A program made the translations under genes and the position numbers. 64,000 bases of DNA from Harryflintia acetispora. GTDB lineage: Bacteria; Bacillota; Clostridia; Oscillospirales; Ruminococcaceae. The notes beneath the pieces are model-generated. The model searched no databases. It was not told the DNA's origin and saw nothing but the letters and a program-made list of their open reading frames with translations. Location of the stretch: positions 110,245 through 174,244 of the forward strand of contig SLUK01000006.1 of NCBI GenBank assembly GCA_004340125.1. The letters are read 5' to 3'. Below are positions 52,769 to 63,384 of this stretch, in pieces (positions within the stretch are counted from its first letter, which is position 1; the number at the start of each line of letters is the position of its first letter).

Positions 52769-53134
52769 ATGGCAAAACTAATGCAGAGCTATGAAACGAT
52801 CATGGTGCTCAGTCCCAAACTGGGGGAGGAAGGCATCAAGGAGATGATCGAGCGTTTCACCAAGATCATCGAGGAGAACGGTACCATTGATTCGGTCGAT
52901 GACTGGGGCATGCGCCGCCTGGCGTATGAGATCAAGGATCAGACCGAGGGGTACTACTACCTGATCAACTTCACCAGCGTTCCGTCCTTCCCGTCCGAGC
53001 TGGACCGCCGCTACAAGATCACCGACGGTGTCCTGCGCACCCTCATCGTGGCGAAGGAGCCTGAGTCTGAGAAGGCGAAGGAGAAGAAGCCCGAGGAGAA
53101 GAAGGCAGACAGCGAACCGGCGAGCGAGGAATAA
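52769..53134 (+). CDS. rpsF: 30S ribosomal protein S6
   Basis: 121 residues from the ATG at 52769. The S6 core MQSYETIMVLSPKLGEEG and DDWGMRRLAYEIKDQTEGYYYLINFTS is normal; the C-terminal 25 residues are a charged Glu/Lys tail. It is the first gene of the conserved rpsF-ssb-rpsR operon and binds 16S rRNA with S18. Confidence 0.96.
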   Translation: MAKLMQSYETIMVLSPKLGEEGIKEMIERFTKIIEENGTIDSVDDWGMRRLAYEIKDQTEGYYYLINFTSVPSFPSELDRRYKITDGVLRTLIVAKEPESEKAKEKKPEEKKADSEPASEE

Positions 53135-53164
53135 GCTTGCCGCACAAGGCGCAGGAGGTTCAAC

Positions 53165-53620
53165 ATGATTAACAAAGCGATTCTCGTAGGAAGACTGACG
53201 GCGGATCCCGAGCTGCGTTCGACCCAGTCGGGCCTCTCGGTGGTGTCCTTTACCGTGGCCATTGACCGCAGATACTCCAATGGCGGCGAGCGTCAGGCCG
53301 ATTTCATCAATTGCGTCGCATGGCGCCAGACGGCCGAATTCATCTCGAAGTACTTTAACAAAGGCAAGCTCATCGGGGTGGAAGGGTCGATCCAGACGAG
53401 AAATTATGAGGATAAGCAGGGCAACAAGCGCACCGCCGTCGAGGTGGTCGTGGACAACGCCAGCTTCATCGGCTCCAAGGCCGAAAACGGCGGCGGCTCT
53501 CCCTCCTACACGAATTTCGATGCGCCAGCCAGTCAGCCCGCCGCGCAGCCGGTCTCTTACCAGAGCGGCAGCGTGGATGACTTCCAGGAGATCACCAGTG
53601 ATGAGGACCTGCCGTTCTAA
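53165..53620 (+). CDS. ssb: Single-stranded DNA-binding protein
   Basis: 151 residues. The OB fold begins INKAILVGRLTADPELRSTQSG, with FINCVAWRQTAEFISKYFNKG near residue 50. A Pro/Ala/Gln linker precedes the acidic tip ITSDEDLPF that recruits replication and repair proteins. Confidence 0.97.
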   Translation: MINKAILVGRLTADPELRSTQSGLSVVSFTVAIDRRYSNGGERQADFINCVAWRQTAEFISKYFNKGKLIGVEGSIQTRNYEDKQGNKRTAVEVVVDNASFIGSKAENGGGSPSYTNFDAPASQPAAQPVSYQSGSVDDFQEITSDEDLPF

Positions 53621-53661
53621 GTGGGAACGGGGTCAAAACCTGTAGTAAGGAGGATTCAGCC

Positions 53662-53904
53662 ATGGCTATGGATAGAGAAAGAGGCAGAGGCAGAAAGGGC
53701 AGACGTAAGGTTTGCGCGTTCTGTGTGGATAAGGTCGAGAACATCGACTACAAGGACGTCGCCAAGCTGCGCCGGTTTATGTCCGAGCGTGCGAAGATCA
53801 TGCCCCGCCGTGTGGTCGGCACCTGTGCGCGCCATCAGCGCCAGCTGACGGTCGCCATCAAGCGTGCCCGTCACATCGGTCTGCTGCCGTTTGTCAGCGA
53901 CTAA
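53662..53904 (+). CDS. rpsR: 30S ribosomal protein S18
   Basis: 80 residues. Includes RKVCAFCVDKVENIDYKDV, with a Cys pair, and PRRVVGTCARHQRQLTVAIKRAR, the typical S18 core. Last gene of the operon; AGTAAGGAGG lies upstream. Confidence 0.97.
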   Translation: MAMDRERGRGRKGRRKVCAFCVDKVENIDYKDVAKLRRFMSERAKIMPRRVVGTCARHQRQLTVAIKRARHIGLLPFVSD

Positions 53905-53918
53905 GAGATTCATTAAAC

Positions 53919-53951
53919 AGGAGCCCCCGGCGAAATCGCCGGGGGCTTCTT
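53919..53951 (+). terminator. Intrinsic terminator after rpsR
   Basis: The stem AGCCCCCGGCGA with complement is followed by TTCTTTCT. Confidence 0.85.
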
Positions 53952-53967
53952 TCTGTGCGAGAAAAGC

Positions 53968-54003
53968 TGCCGGGCGCTTCGCAGTATTGCGAAGCGCCCG
54001 GCA
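53968..54003 (-). terminator. Intrinsic terminator of the secreted Ig-like gene
   Basis: A perfect 15-bp stem (TGCCGGGCGCTTCGC and complement) with a 6-base loop, followed by GCTTTTCTC on the minus strand. Confidence 0.78.
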
Positions 54004-54022
54004 ATCGGTTTTGGAGGAAGCG

Positions 54023-56044
54023 CTATTTACGGGAGAGCAGGCCGTCGCTGATGACGACGGTGTCGCCCTTTTGGGTGGCAAAGTGCAGGAAGCCGTTGGC
54101 GTCGACAAAATACTGCGGATTGTCGATCAGGCTGTAGGAGTTGGAGGCGGGATCATAGCTGTAGAACCTGAGGTTTTCGACCTTCATGCTCTCCAGGTTT
54201 ACCCGTACCGCGGCCTGGATTTCCATCCCGAAGCTGCCGGCCTGGCTAAACTTGACAAACTGGCACTCGTTTCTGAAATACTTGTCGAACAGGGTGCGCG
54301 CCTTCGCATCGTCCGTCTTGGCGCCGAGCTTGATGTCCCCTCCCAGATTGGCGGCCTGTGCCGCGTCGATGTAGAGCCGGGCCTGGATTTTGCCGCCGAC
54401 GGTCGAATCTGCTAGCAGGCGCACCTGCTCGCCGCCCGCCTTCTTGGCGGCCTTCAGCATGTCCTCAAAGACCTTCGGGCTGGCCGAAAGGGCGTTCTTG
54501 ATTACCACGTCCGCGGATTTCTGATCGTTCTTCAGCGCGGCGGCGACCGCCTTGCTGGTCTGGCTGGTGACGGTGGAAGAGGTCAGGGCCTTGCCGGCCA
54601 CAGAGGAGGATGTGCCCGAATTGCTGGCGGCATAGGGATTGCCGGTGTTGCCCCAGACATTGCCGCTGCCGCCGCCCCCGCCGTGGCTGCTGGAGCCCGA
54701 GGAGCCGCCCGGTGTGGGTTGCGGGTCCGGATCGGGAGTGGGTTCAGGGTCGGGGGTCGGTTCGGGCTCCGGCTCGGGTTCGTTATCTCCCACGGCCACC
54801 GCGCAGCTGCCGTGCTTGCCGCCCGCCGTGGCGGCGATGGTGGTGGTCCCGTCCTTGAGGGCGGTCACCACGCCATTGTCGTCAACCGAAGCGACCGCAT
54901 CGTCGCTGGAGGACCAGCTGACCGACGGGGACTCGGCCTCCTCGGGATTCATTTTCACGGTAGCCGTGAGCTCGGCCGATTCGCCGATGGTGAGCTTCAG
55001 GGTCACGGGGGAGACCTTCACCTCGGCGACGGACGGCTCCTCAGGCTCCACGGGCGGGGTGTAGCTCTCGCGGGTCACGGTGACGGTTTCGAGCTTGAGC
55101 AGCTGGAAATCAGACGAGGAGCTGCCCTTGTACCAGTCGATGTCCAGGGTCCAGGACTTCTCCCCGGTCAGCCCGGCGACGGTGTTGTCGCTGCCCCTGA
55201 GCGCGACGGGGAAGTAATGCAGCAGCCCTTGGCTAGTCGCGCCGGTGGGCGGGTCGGCATCCTCGAGCTTGACGATCTCGCCGCCGATCTTAACGGCGGT
55301 GGCGTCCTGGGGCTTCTCGATCAGCAGGTCGACGTAGACGCTGTCGGCGTCCGCCCCGAGGTCTACGTTCGGATCCTGATCACCCGGCCAGGTGATCTCC
55401 TCGCCGTAGGCGAAGCGCGCAGTGCCCTCGCCGGTCTGCAGGGTGATCCCCTCGACGGTGGTGTTATACTGCGAAAGCCTGTCGGCGGGCACCTTGGTGC
55501 GGACCGAAGCGTCGGTGCTGCCCTCGCCGGAATATGCCGCACGGGTCACTGTGACCATCTCGGTGGACTTGAGCGTGTAGCCGCCGGACGAACCGGTGAA
55601 CCATTTGACCGTCACTTCCCAGGTCTTGCCCTCGGCGTAGGCGTAGTTTTGGCTGTCGATCGTCTGCCCGACGGGGAAGTATTTTAGCATCCCGGTGGGG
55701 GTGGTGCCGTTGGCGCTGTCGTCCAGCGCGACCGGCTCGCCGTCGATCTCGACGGCGGTTACATCGTCGGACGGACGGGTGATGAGCAGGTCGGCGTAGA
55801 TCGTGCTCTTGACCCCGCCCAGGTCGGTGTTCGGGGTCTGGGTCGGCCAGGAGATGGAGTCCTCGTAGGAATAGGTGATCTTCCCGGCCTCTTTTTCAAA
55901 TTTCACGCCGGTGACGATGGTATTGTGCTGGCTCAGCCGGTCGGCCGGGACTGCGGCCGCCTCGGCGTCCGCGGCGCCGCCACCCAGGGCGGTGCCCAGC
56001 GCCATGCTGCATGCCAGCAAGAGCGCCAGCATTTTTTTCTTCAT
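54023..56044 (-). CDS. Secreted multi-domain protein with duplicated N-domains and a BIG_2 Ig-like domain
   Basis: 673 residues. The signal peptide is MLALLLACSMALGTALGGG, with a small-residue cleavage region. Two homologous about 140-residue modules follow, each starting VPADRLSQ(H/Y)NT and containing YADLLI or YVDLLI and YFPV. A BIG_2 domain (about 345-425) shows VSWSSSDDAVASVDDNGVVTALKDG. A Pro/Asp/Glu and Gly/Ser linker and a C-terminal about 170-residue domain follow. There is no anchor motif. AAAGGAGAGATC precedes the ATG. The long leader with two terminators suggests controlled expression. Surface or extracellular adhesion is an inference. Confidence 0.8.
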   Translation of the reverse strand: MKKKMLALLLACSMALGTALGGGAADAEAAAVPADRLSQHNTIVTGVKFEKEAGKITYSYEDSISWPTQTPNTDLGGVKSTIYADLLITRPSDDVTAVEIDGEPVALDDSANGTTPTGMLKYFPVGQTIDSQNYAYAEGKTWEVTVKWFTGSSGGYTLKSTEMVTVTRAAYSGEGSTDASVRTKVPADRLSQYNTTVEGITLQTGEGTARFAYGEEITWPGDQDPNVDLGADADSVYVDLLIEKPQDATAVKIGGEIVKLEDADPPTGATSQGLLHYFPVALRGSDNTVAGLTGEKSWTLDIDWYKGSSSSDFQLLKLETVTVTRESYTPPVEPEEPSVAEVKVSPVTLKLTIGESAELTATVKMNPEEAESPSVSWSSSDDAVASVDDNGVVTALKDGTTTIAATAGGKHGSCAVAVGDNEPEPEPEPTPDPEPTPDPDPQPTPGGSSGSSSHGGGGGSGNVWGNTGNPYAASNSGTSSSVAGKALTSSTVTSQTSKAVAAALKNDQKSADVVIKNALSASPKVFEDMLKAAKKAGGEQVRLLADSTVGGKIQARLYIDAAQAANLGGDIKLGAKTDDAKARTLFDKYFRNECQFVKFSQAGSFGMEIQAAVRVNLESMKVENLRFYSYDPASNSYSLIDNPQYFVDANGFLHFATQKGDTVVISDGLLSRK

Positions 56045-56338
56045 AATGATCTCTCCTTTTTCTTTATCTACCCAACCGCTTGGCGGTCCGATATCCCTGC
56101 CGCGTGACTAAATCTACAGCTTTGGCAAGCCAGATACTGGAGAGGAAACATGTGAATCTGCACAAAAAAAGTCGCCTGCCCGTAGATCAGGCAAGCGGCA
56201 AATTCTGTTTTGGAAAATAAAAGGGGATAAATTCATACATTATATATAAATAATTTAAAAAAGATAATATGTGTACTATTAATTATGCACATATTCTCCT
56301 TTTGTTCGTATTATACGCGATAACCTTAGATCTGTCAA
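56045..56338 (-). promoter_or_regulatory. Promoter and two-terminator leader of the secreted Ig-like gene
   Basis: On the minus strand TTGACA (56338-56333), a 17-bp spacer and TATAAT (56315-56310) form a consensus promoter. The roughly 260-nt leader has an AT-rich hairpin right at its start (AATATGTG, 56295-56266, then ATCTTTTTT) and a second terminator (arms CGCTTGCC and GGCAGGCG, then TTTTTTT, 56197-56164). A segment near 56120-56098 can partly pair with the 5' half of the second terminator. Regulation by attenuation is likely; no known aptamer was recognised. The rest of the gap up to 56458 shows nothing else clear. Confidence 0.65.
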
Positions 56339-56458
56339 TCCATGGAAGAAAAATTGGAAGCGGCTGGGCAAAATTTTGTGCGGCCCACTTTCAATTTCTC
56401 TTAACATTTGGCCTGTCCCGGCCTGTTATAATAAAAGGAAAGGAAGGGGGATGGGAAA

Positions 56459-58615
56459 ATGAGCGCACGTAATCCGGGCCGCATGGCGGCGTTGGTGCTG
56501 GCGGCGGCCTTGGCGCTCGGCGCCTGCGCGGGGGAGGAGGCTGCGCCTAAGGGGGAGGCCCCCTCTTTGGCCGCCCCGGCACCGGGCTATTCCCAGGAGA
56601 AGCCGGCGCCGTCCGCGCCGGAAGCGCCGTCCTACCAGCCCGAGGTGCCGGACGTCGCGCAGCTGCTGCGCCAAAGCCGGCGGCGCAACCCCGATACGGT
56701 GGGCTGGCTCTACATCCCCGACACGGCCATCAACGAGCCGGTGCTGCAGACCAGCGACAACGACTACTACCGTTTCCACGACGGGGAGAAGAACTACCGC
56801 GAGAGCGGCAGCGTTTTTGTGGACTATGAGTGCACCCTCGGCGACGGGCGGGGCGGGACCTTTTCGCAGAACACCATCCTCTATGGGCACAACCTCGGCA
56901 ACCCGCGCGGGGTAAAGGATGATCCGCAGGGGGAGCGCTTCGCCCAGCTCATGCACTTCACCGACGAGACGTTTGCCGGGAGGCATCCTTATTTCTTTTT
57001 CATTACCGAGCAGGGGGTGCAGACCTATGAAATCTTCGCCGTGGCCTATCTCGACGCCAACACCGAGCCGGTCAGCTACATCCTGCCCGAGTATCCGGCG
57101 GCAGCCTTTTCGCTGCTGATCGAAGACATGAAGCGCCGCTCCCTCTATGACTACGGCGTGCCGGTGGGGGGAGAAGATAAGGTCATGACCCTGTCCTGCT
57201 GCTCGCACAAGTACGGCAGCGAAAAGGAGAACCCCTACCAGCGCTTTGTGGTGATGGGGCGTCTGATGGAGGACGGGCAGCCGCGGCAGGAGACGGCGCA
57301 TCTGCGGCGAAACGGGCAGCCCAAGGAACCGGATTTCACGAAATATTCCACCGAGATCACCCCCGATGAGCGGATCGCCGCGCTCAATTGGCAGAACCTC
57401 GGCGGCGGGCAGATGGCCGAAGACTTCGACGCACTCTTTAAAACGCTTGAGGAAAACTACCCCTACCTCCAAAGCCTTGAGCAAAGGCTCGGGATGACGC
57501 GGCAGGAGCTTTATCAAAAGCTGCGCCCCCAGATTGCCGCCACCGGCAGCGACGGGGATTTTTACACCGGGCTGCACGACCTGCTCACGGGCACGTTTAA
57601 GGGCCTTGGCGGCCTGCGCCTGGAGGACGACCCCTATCGCTTCCCCGAGCTCGCCGGGGAGTATCAGGCCCGGGCGGGGGAGAGCAGGCTCATCTCCCAG
57701 CTTTCGGCGCTCTATAACAGCGCGCAGGCGCGGGAGAGCTACCAAAAGCTCGGCGAGCCCTACGGGCTGATCGACACCTACAGGAGCGTCTATTCCCAGA
57801 TGCAGTATACCAAGACCTCCTGGGATTACCGCCCCGCACCCGCCCGGCCGCAAAATCCGGCGCTGCCGCAAAATCTGCGCTCGAATGGGAACGTGCAGGC
57901 GGGGCTCTACGAGGACGGGAGGATTGCCTATATCCGGATTCCGGACCTGTCGGAGGAGAGGATCGGGCCGGACCGGGAATTCCTGCTGGACTTCTACCGG
58001 CAGGCGGCGGGGGCCCAGTCGGTCATCCTCGATTTGTGCGGCAGCACGGGGGACAGCCGGGAGTATGTGGACGGGCTTCTGCTTGCGCCGAATATCCGGG
58101 AGCCGCTGACGCTGCGCTACTGGCAGCTTTCCCGGGCGGGGGAGCAAAACAGCAAATTTTTCGACTTCTCCGACCCCGCGTGGCGGCCGGTGTCCGAGCT
58201 GCCCCGGCTGTTTTGGCCGGGCGGGGGGATCGGCGGATTTACCCATGCCCGCCTGCTCGAACGGCGGGTGGAGCCTGCCGGGCCGGGGCCGGGAGGGCGG
58301 CTCTACCTGCTCACCGACGGGCGGGGCGAGCGCGCGGCCCGCTATGCCGCCACCATGATGAAGAACGGGGGCCTGGCCACGCTCATCGGGACGTGCCCGG
58401 CGTCCGGAGGACTTGAGGAGGAGCCGGCGGCGCTGGCCCTGCCCCAGAGCGGCTGGATCGTGCGCTACAGCGCGGACTATACCCTCTTGCCGAATGGGTC
58501 CTGCTCCAATCTTTCTGGCGCGCGCCCCGATGTCGCCGTCGATCCTGCCAAGGAAACCCCGCTTGCCGCCTGCCTGCGGGTGATTTCCGAGGGCGGCGGG
58601 GGATTCCCCCAATAA
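56459..58615 (+). CDS. Lipoprotein fusing a class B sortase to a degenerate S41-like peptidase domain
   Basis: 718 residues. The lipobox LGAC near residue 20 predicts a lipid anchor. After a Pro/Ala linker, residues about 75-285 are a class B sortase: VGWLYIPDTAINEPVLQTSDNDYY, catalytic His in ILYGHNLGN, Cys in VMTLSCCSHKY (usual TLSTC) and Arg in RFVVMGRL. Residues about 325-718 resemble an S41 tail-specific protease: SVILDLCGSTGDSREYVDGLL and LYLLTDGRGERAARYAATMMKNGG-LATLIGT, where family members carry the catalytic Ser of a SAAE-like motif; no Ser is at that position here. Sortase transpeptidation seems possible and the S41 part is probably inactive. No sortase substrate is evident nearby. 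Only 65 bp separate it from recG. Confidence 0.8.
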   Translation: MSARNPGRMAALVLAAALALGACAGEEAAPKGEAPSLAAPAPGYSQEKPAPSAPEAPSYQPEVPDVAQLLRQSRRRNPDTVGWLYIPDTAINEPVLQTSDNDYYRFHDGEKNYRESGSVFVDYECTLGDGRGGTFSQNTILYGHNLGNPRGVKDDPQGERFAQLMHFTDETFAGRHPYFFFITEQGVQTYEIFAVAYLDANTEPVSYILPEYPAAAFSLLIEDMKRRSLYDYGVPVGGEDKVMTLSCCSHKYGSEKENPYQRFVVMGRLMEDGQPRQETAHLRRNGQPKEPDFTKYSTEITPDERIAALNWQNLGGGQMAEDFDALFKTLEENYPYLQSLEQRLGMTRQELYQKLRPQIAATGSDGDFYTGLHDLLTGTFKGLGGLRLEDDPYRFPELAGEYQARAGESRLISQLSALYNSAQARESYQKLGEPYGLIDTYRSVYSQMQYTKTSWDYRPAPARPQNPALPQNLRSNGNVQAGLYEDGRIAYIRIPDLSEERIGPDREFLLDFYRQAAGAQSVILDLCGSTGDSREYVDGLLLAPNIREPLTLRYWQLSRAGEQNSKFFDFSDPAWRPVSELPRLFWPGGGIGGFTHARLLERRVEPAGPGPGGRLYLLTDGRGERAARYAATMMKNGGLATLIGTCPASGGLEEEPAALALPQSGWIVRYSADYTLLPNGSCSNLSGARPDVAVDPAKETPLAACLRVISEGGGGFPQ

Positions 58616-58680
58616 AGTCTTGCCGAAGGGGGCGGCTTTGGGGTAAAATGGAAGCGAAGATTTTGAAGGGAGGTGGAAAG

Positions 58681-60729
<2,049 letters not shown>

Positions 60730-60745
60730 ATATAGACATAAAAAA

Positions 60746-60941
60746 GACCGCCAGTAAGGTTTACTGGCGGTCTTAACGATTTGTGGTTTACCCCGAAATT
60801 CACAGGAAAAAGCCGGGATCCTGAAAAACTACCTTGATTTTACCATATCCTTGAAAATATTACAAGCGTTTTGCTCATCTGTGCCCGCCGGTGACGGAAA
60901 TCCCGCCCCATTTTGACCGGAAGTAAACCTTTCTAGCGGTC
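60746..60941. repeat. Switch cassette E: 27-bp inverted sites enclosing an outward promoter
   Basis: The outer site is 60746-60772 and the inner site 60915-60941, with 142 bp between (the longest) and 23 of 27 matches on inversion. The shared centre is AAGGTTT. The outer site is a perfect palindrome (arms GACCGCCAGT) followed on the minus strand by TTTTTTAT; it also lies 17 bp after recG. The interior sequence is the most diverged of the six apart from the promoter hexamers. The inner site ends 19 bp before the gene. Confidence 0.82.
60837..60865 (-). promoter_or_regulatory. Outward (OFF-oriented) promoter of cassette E
   Basis: TTGTAA (60865-60860), a 17-bp spacer and TAAAAT (60842-60837) on the minus strand, directed away from the gene at 60961. 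Confidence 0.72.
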
Positions 60942-60960
60942 AAGAAGGCGAGGAAGATTG

Positions 60961-62280
60961 ATGAAAAATGTTGGCTTTTGTGTGCGGCTCCTGCTGCTTT
61001 GGCTGGCGCTGCCCACGGCGGCCGCAGGAGCGCAGGCCGTCGCCTATCAGAGCGTGCGCGGGATCGAGGTGGAATTCACCCCCTCTCCCCGCACCGGGCG
61101 TTACCGGTTCGAGGTCTATGAGGCGGGGAGCCAAGAGGCTGTCTGCTCCAAGTCCTTCGACTCGCTCACTGGAGAGCAGAAGGTTTTCCTGCCGGTCGAA
61201 TGTCTGCCGGAAAAGACCTATACGATCAAGGTCACCGCCCTGCCTGAGCCGGGGCGCGAGGGGCTGGACGTCGCCGCGAGCAAGGAGCAGGCGTTCATAT
61301 CCCAGCCGGTCTGCGGGCATACTGCCGCGGAGGGCGGCTTCCTCTACGGCAGCGGCACGGCGGACGATCCGTTTATCGTTTCAACACCCCAACAGTTTGA
61401 CCATGTGCGGCAACACAATGGAGGCAGCTTCTTGCAGACGCGCGACCTTGACTTCAGCTCCTTTGGCATCTTTTCTCCGATCTGGCCGAATGAGGATAGT
61501 GCGGGTAGTGAGAGCCATGTGGGCGGATTTTCCGGCATTTATGACGGAGGTGGATACATCATTCAAAATATAGTGGTTGGCAATGCCGAACACTATTGGA
61601 GGAATGGCCAGGCGGATGGTCGATACGGCTATCCGGCTTCCTTGTTCGTGGCAAAGGATATGACGCTTCGCAATCTTGGAATGGATGCCAGCTGCAAGAT
61701 CGAGGGGAGCAGGGCCTATGCAGCTTCCTTTGTTTGCGGTTCGCGGGGCACTGCATCGCTGACCATTGAGCGTTGCTATAGTGAAGCGGATATCAACCTG
61801 CCCGCCATGACCTATTCTTTTTCCGGAGGGATATTTGCGGGATTTGGAAATAACATGACCATCCGGGACTGCTATTTTTCCGGGCGGATTACTGGGATCA
61901 ACCAGACCGCCGGTATCAGTTCGCAGACGACGTCGGGAAGTATCGCTTGCTGCTATAATATTGGAAGCTGCACCAATGACAATGTTCCCGAGGCGGACGG
62001 AATACAGGGCTACACGGGGAATGTCGTATCCTCCTGCTACTCCATTTCCAATTGGCCGACCAGAAAGGGTAGCAATCTGGGGCAGGACGAATTCGCATTG
62101 CAGTCCAGCTTTGCCGGTTGGGATTTTGACAGCGTTTGGACAATGGGCAGCGTTACGCGCCTGGACTTGTCCGGCGCCCGCCAAACGATGGCGGCCCCGG
62201 TGCTGCGCGTTTTTGAGCAGCGGGACGCGGCTGCCGTTCGCGCGGCGGACTATACCGGACAGCTGTCCCTGGGCAATTAG
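60961..62280 (+). CDS. Secreted GLUG-like beta-helix protein, switch locus E
   Basis: 439 residues from the ATG at 60961 (GAGGAAG upstream). The signal peptide is LLLLWLALPTAAAGAQA. The N-domain has VEFTPSPRTGRYRFEVYEAG, closest to locus A. The linker FIVSTPQQFDHVRQHNGGSF leads into repeats FSGIYDGGGYIIQNIVVGN, MTLRNLGMDASCKIEG, LTIERCYSEADINL and MTIRDCYFSGRITGINQTAG. After PVLRVFEQ it has a 22-residue tail that the others lack. The repeat part (about 61380-62150) is clearly less GC-rich than the N-domain. No anchor motif. Confidence 0.83.
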   Translation: MKNVGFCVRLLLLWLALPTAAAGAQAVAYQSVRGIEVEFTPSPRTGRYRFEVYEAGSQEAVCSKSFDSLTGEQKVFLPVECLPEKTYTIKVTALPEPGREGLDVAASKEQAFISQPVCGHTAAEGGFLYGSGTADDPFIVSTPQQFDHVRQHNGGSFLQTRDLDFSSFGIFSPIWPNEDSAGSESHVGGFSGIYDGGGYIIQNIVVGNAEHYWRNGQADGRYGYPASLFVAKDMTLRNLGMDASCKIEGSRAYAASFVCGSRGTASLTIERCYSEADINLPAMTYSFSGGIFAGFGNNMTIRDCYFSGRITGINQTAGISSQTTSGSIACCYNIGSCTNDNVPEADGIQGYTGNVVSSCYSISNWPTRKGSNLGQDEFALQSSFAGWDFDSVWTMGSVTRLDLSGARQTMAAPVLRVFEQRDAAAVRAADYTGQLSLGN

Positions 62281-62290
62281 TTTTTCACAT

Positions 62291-62326
62291 AAAAAAAGTC
62301 AAGGACCATTGGTCCTTGACTTTTTG
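62291..62326. terminator. Bidirectional intrinsic terminator
   Basis: The stem AAAAAGTCAAGGACC with complement and T run lies between locus E and the convergent nagB. Confidence 0.9.
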
Positions 62327-62334
62327 GCGTTAAA

Positions 62335-63063
62335 TCATCCCAATAGTCCGGCGGCCGCCTCGTCCAAAACGACGGTGACGTCGGGATGGAGCTGAAGCAC
62401 CGATGCGGGGCAGAGGGGGGTCACGGGGCCGTAGAGGGCATTTTTGGCGATCTCGCGCTTCTTCTCCCCATTGATGGCCAACACGATTTTTTTCGCTTGC
62501 ATAATGGTTTTGATTCCCATGGTGATGGCCTGCCGCGGCACATCCTCCTCCCGCTCGAAGAAGCGGGAATTGGCCTCGATGGTGCTCTCGGTCAGGTCGA
62601 CGCAGTGCGTGCCGGTGTCGAAAACGTCGCTGGGCTCGTTGAAACCGATGTGCCCATTGAGGCCGATCCCCAGCAGCTGTACGTCGGTTCCGCCCAGGGA
62701 CTGGATCAGCTTGTCATAGCGCAGGCATTCCGCCTGAGCGTCCTTGGCAAGGCCGTTGGGCACGTGCGTGTTCGCCTTGTCGATGTTGACGTGGTCGAAC
62801 AGGTTTTGGTCCATGTAATAGCGGTAGCTCTGGTCGTGCTCGGGTGCGAGACCAACGTATTCGTCGAGGTTGACCGTGCGCACCTTGGAGAAGTCGACGT
62901 CGCCCTTGTTGTACCAGTCGATCAGCTGCTTGTAGATCCCGCAGGGGGTGGAACCGGTGGCGAGGCCCAACACCGAATCGGCCTTGAGGATGATCTGGGC
63001 CGAAAGGATGTTGGCAGCCATGCGGCACATCCGCTCATAGGTTTTCTCTACGATTATTTTCAT
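62335..63063 (-). CDS. nagB: Glucosamine-6-phosphate deaminase
   Basis: 242 residues, normal length. Signatures are LGLATGSTPCGIYKQL near residue 33, NLDEYVGLAPEHDQSY near 65 and LLGIGLNGHIGFNEPSD near 130, with the catalytic Asp and His. It converts glucosamine-6-phosphate to fructose-6-phosphate and ammonia for amino-sugar catabolism. Its start lies 117 bp from the outer site of cassette F. Confidence 0.96.
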   Translation of the reverse strand: MKIIVEKTYERMCRMAANILSAQIILKADSVLGLATGSTPCGIYKQLIDWYNKGDVDFSKVRTVNLDEYVGLAPEHDQSYRYYMDQNLFDHVNIDKANTHVPNGLAKDAQAECLRYDKLIQSLGGTDVQLLGIGLNGHIGFNEPSDVFDTGTHCVDLTESTIEANSRFFEREEDVPRQAITMGIKTIMQAKKIVLAINGEKKREIAKNALYGPVTPLCPASVLQLHPDVTVVLDEAAAGLLG

Positions 63064-63103
63064 GCTTACCCACTCCTAAACGCTTGATAGGTTATCTATT
63101 CTT

Positions 63104-63132
63104 ATTGTACCAATCCCCGCCATATTAGTCCA
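63104..63132 (-). promoter_or_regulatory. nagB promoter
   Basis: TGGACT (63132-63127), a 17-bp spacer and TACAAT (63109-63104) on the minus strand, about 40 bp before the start codon. Confidence 0.6.
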
Positions 63133-63179
63133 GATATAAAAAGAGCATTTTCACACCTTTTTTGTCTCGAATCGAAAAA

Positions 63180-63364
63180 GACCGCAAGCAATAACTGCTT
63201 GCGGTCTTGATTGTGCGTTTTTTGCGTAAAATCAGAAGAAAATCTCCAAGCTCTTCCATTCATTTCTAAGTATATCCTGTTTTGGTGAAAAATGCAAGGG
63301 GATTTGGAGGTTTTAAGCAGTATCCCGCGAAAGTTTTGGCCCCAAGAAGTTATTACTAGCGGTC
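63180..63364. repeat. Switch cassette F: 27-bp inverted sites enclosing an outward promoter
   Basis: The outer site is 63180-63206 and the inner site 63338-63364, with 131 bp between and 22 of 27 matches on inversion. The shared centre is AATAACT. The outer site is a perfect palindrome (arms GACCGCAAGC) followed by TTTTT on the minus strand. The inner site ends CTAGCGGTC, 20 bp before the gene start. In this orientation the promoter points toward nagB. Confidence 0.83.
63269..63297 (-). promoter_or_regulatory. Outward (OFF-oriented) promoter of cassette F
   Basis: TTGCAT (63297-63292), a 17-bp spacer and TATACT (63274-63269) on the minus strand. Confidence 0.75.
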
Positions 63365-63384
63365 TTTCTAAAGGGGACGAAAGC

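Noticed and set aside
56098..56199. A seventh invertible cassette before the secreted Ig-like gene
   Set aside because: The two related segments need an indel to align, are only about 45 bp apart, and have no outward promoter between them.
56045..56210. A cyclic-di-GMP (GEMM-I) riboswitch
   Set aside because: A CAAAGC-like stretch is present, but the second conserved stem and tetraloop-receptor parts do not match, and it lies downstream rather than upstream of the terminator.
56426..58612. A 728-codon minus-strand frame opposite the sortase fusion
   Set aside because: No recognisable domains, and the plus strand has sortase motifs and a lipobox.
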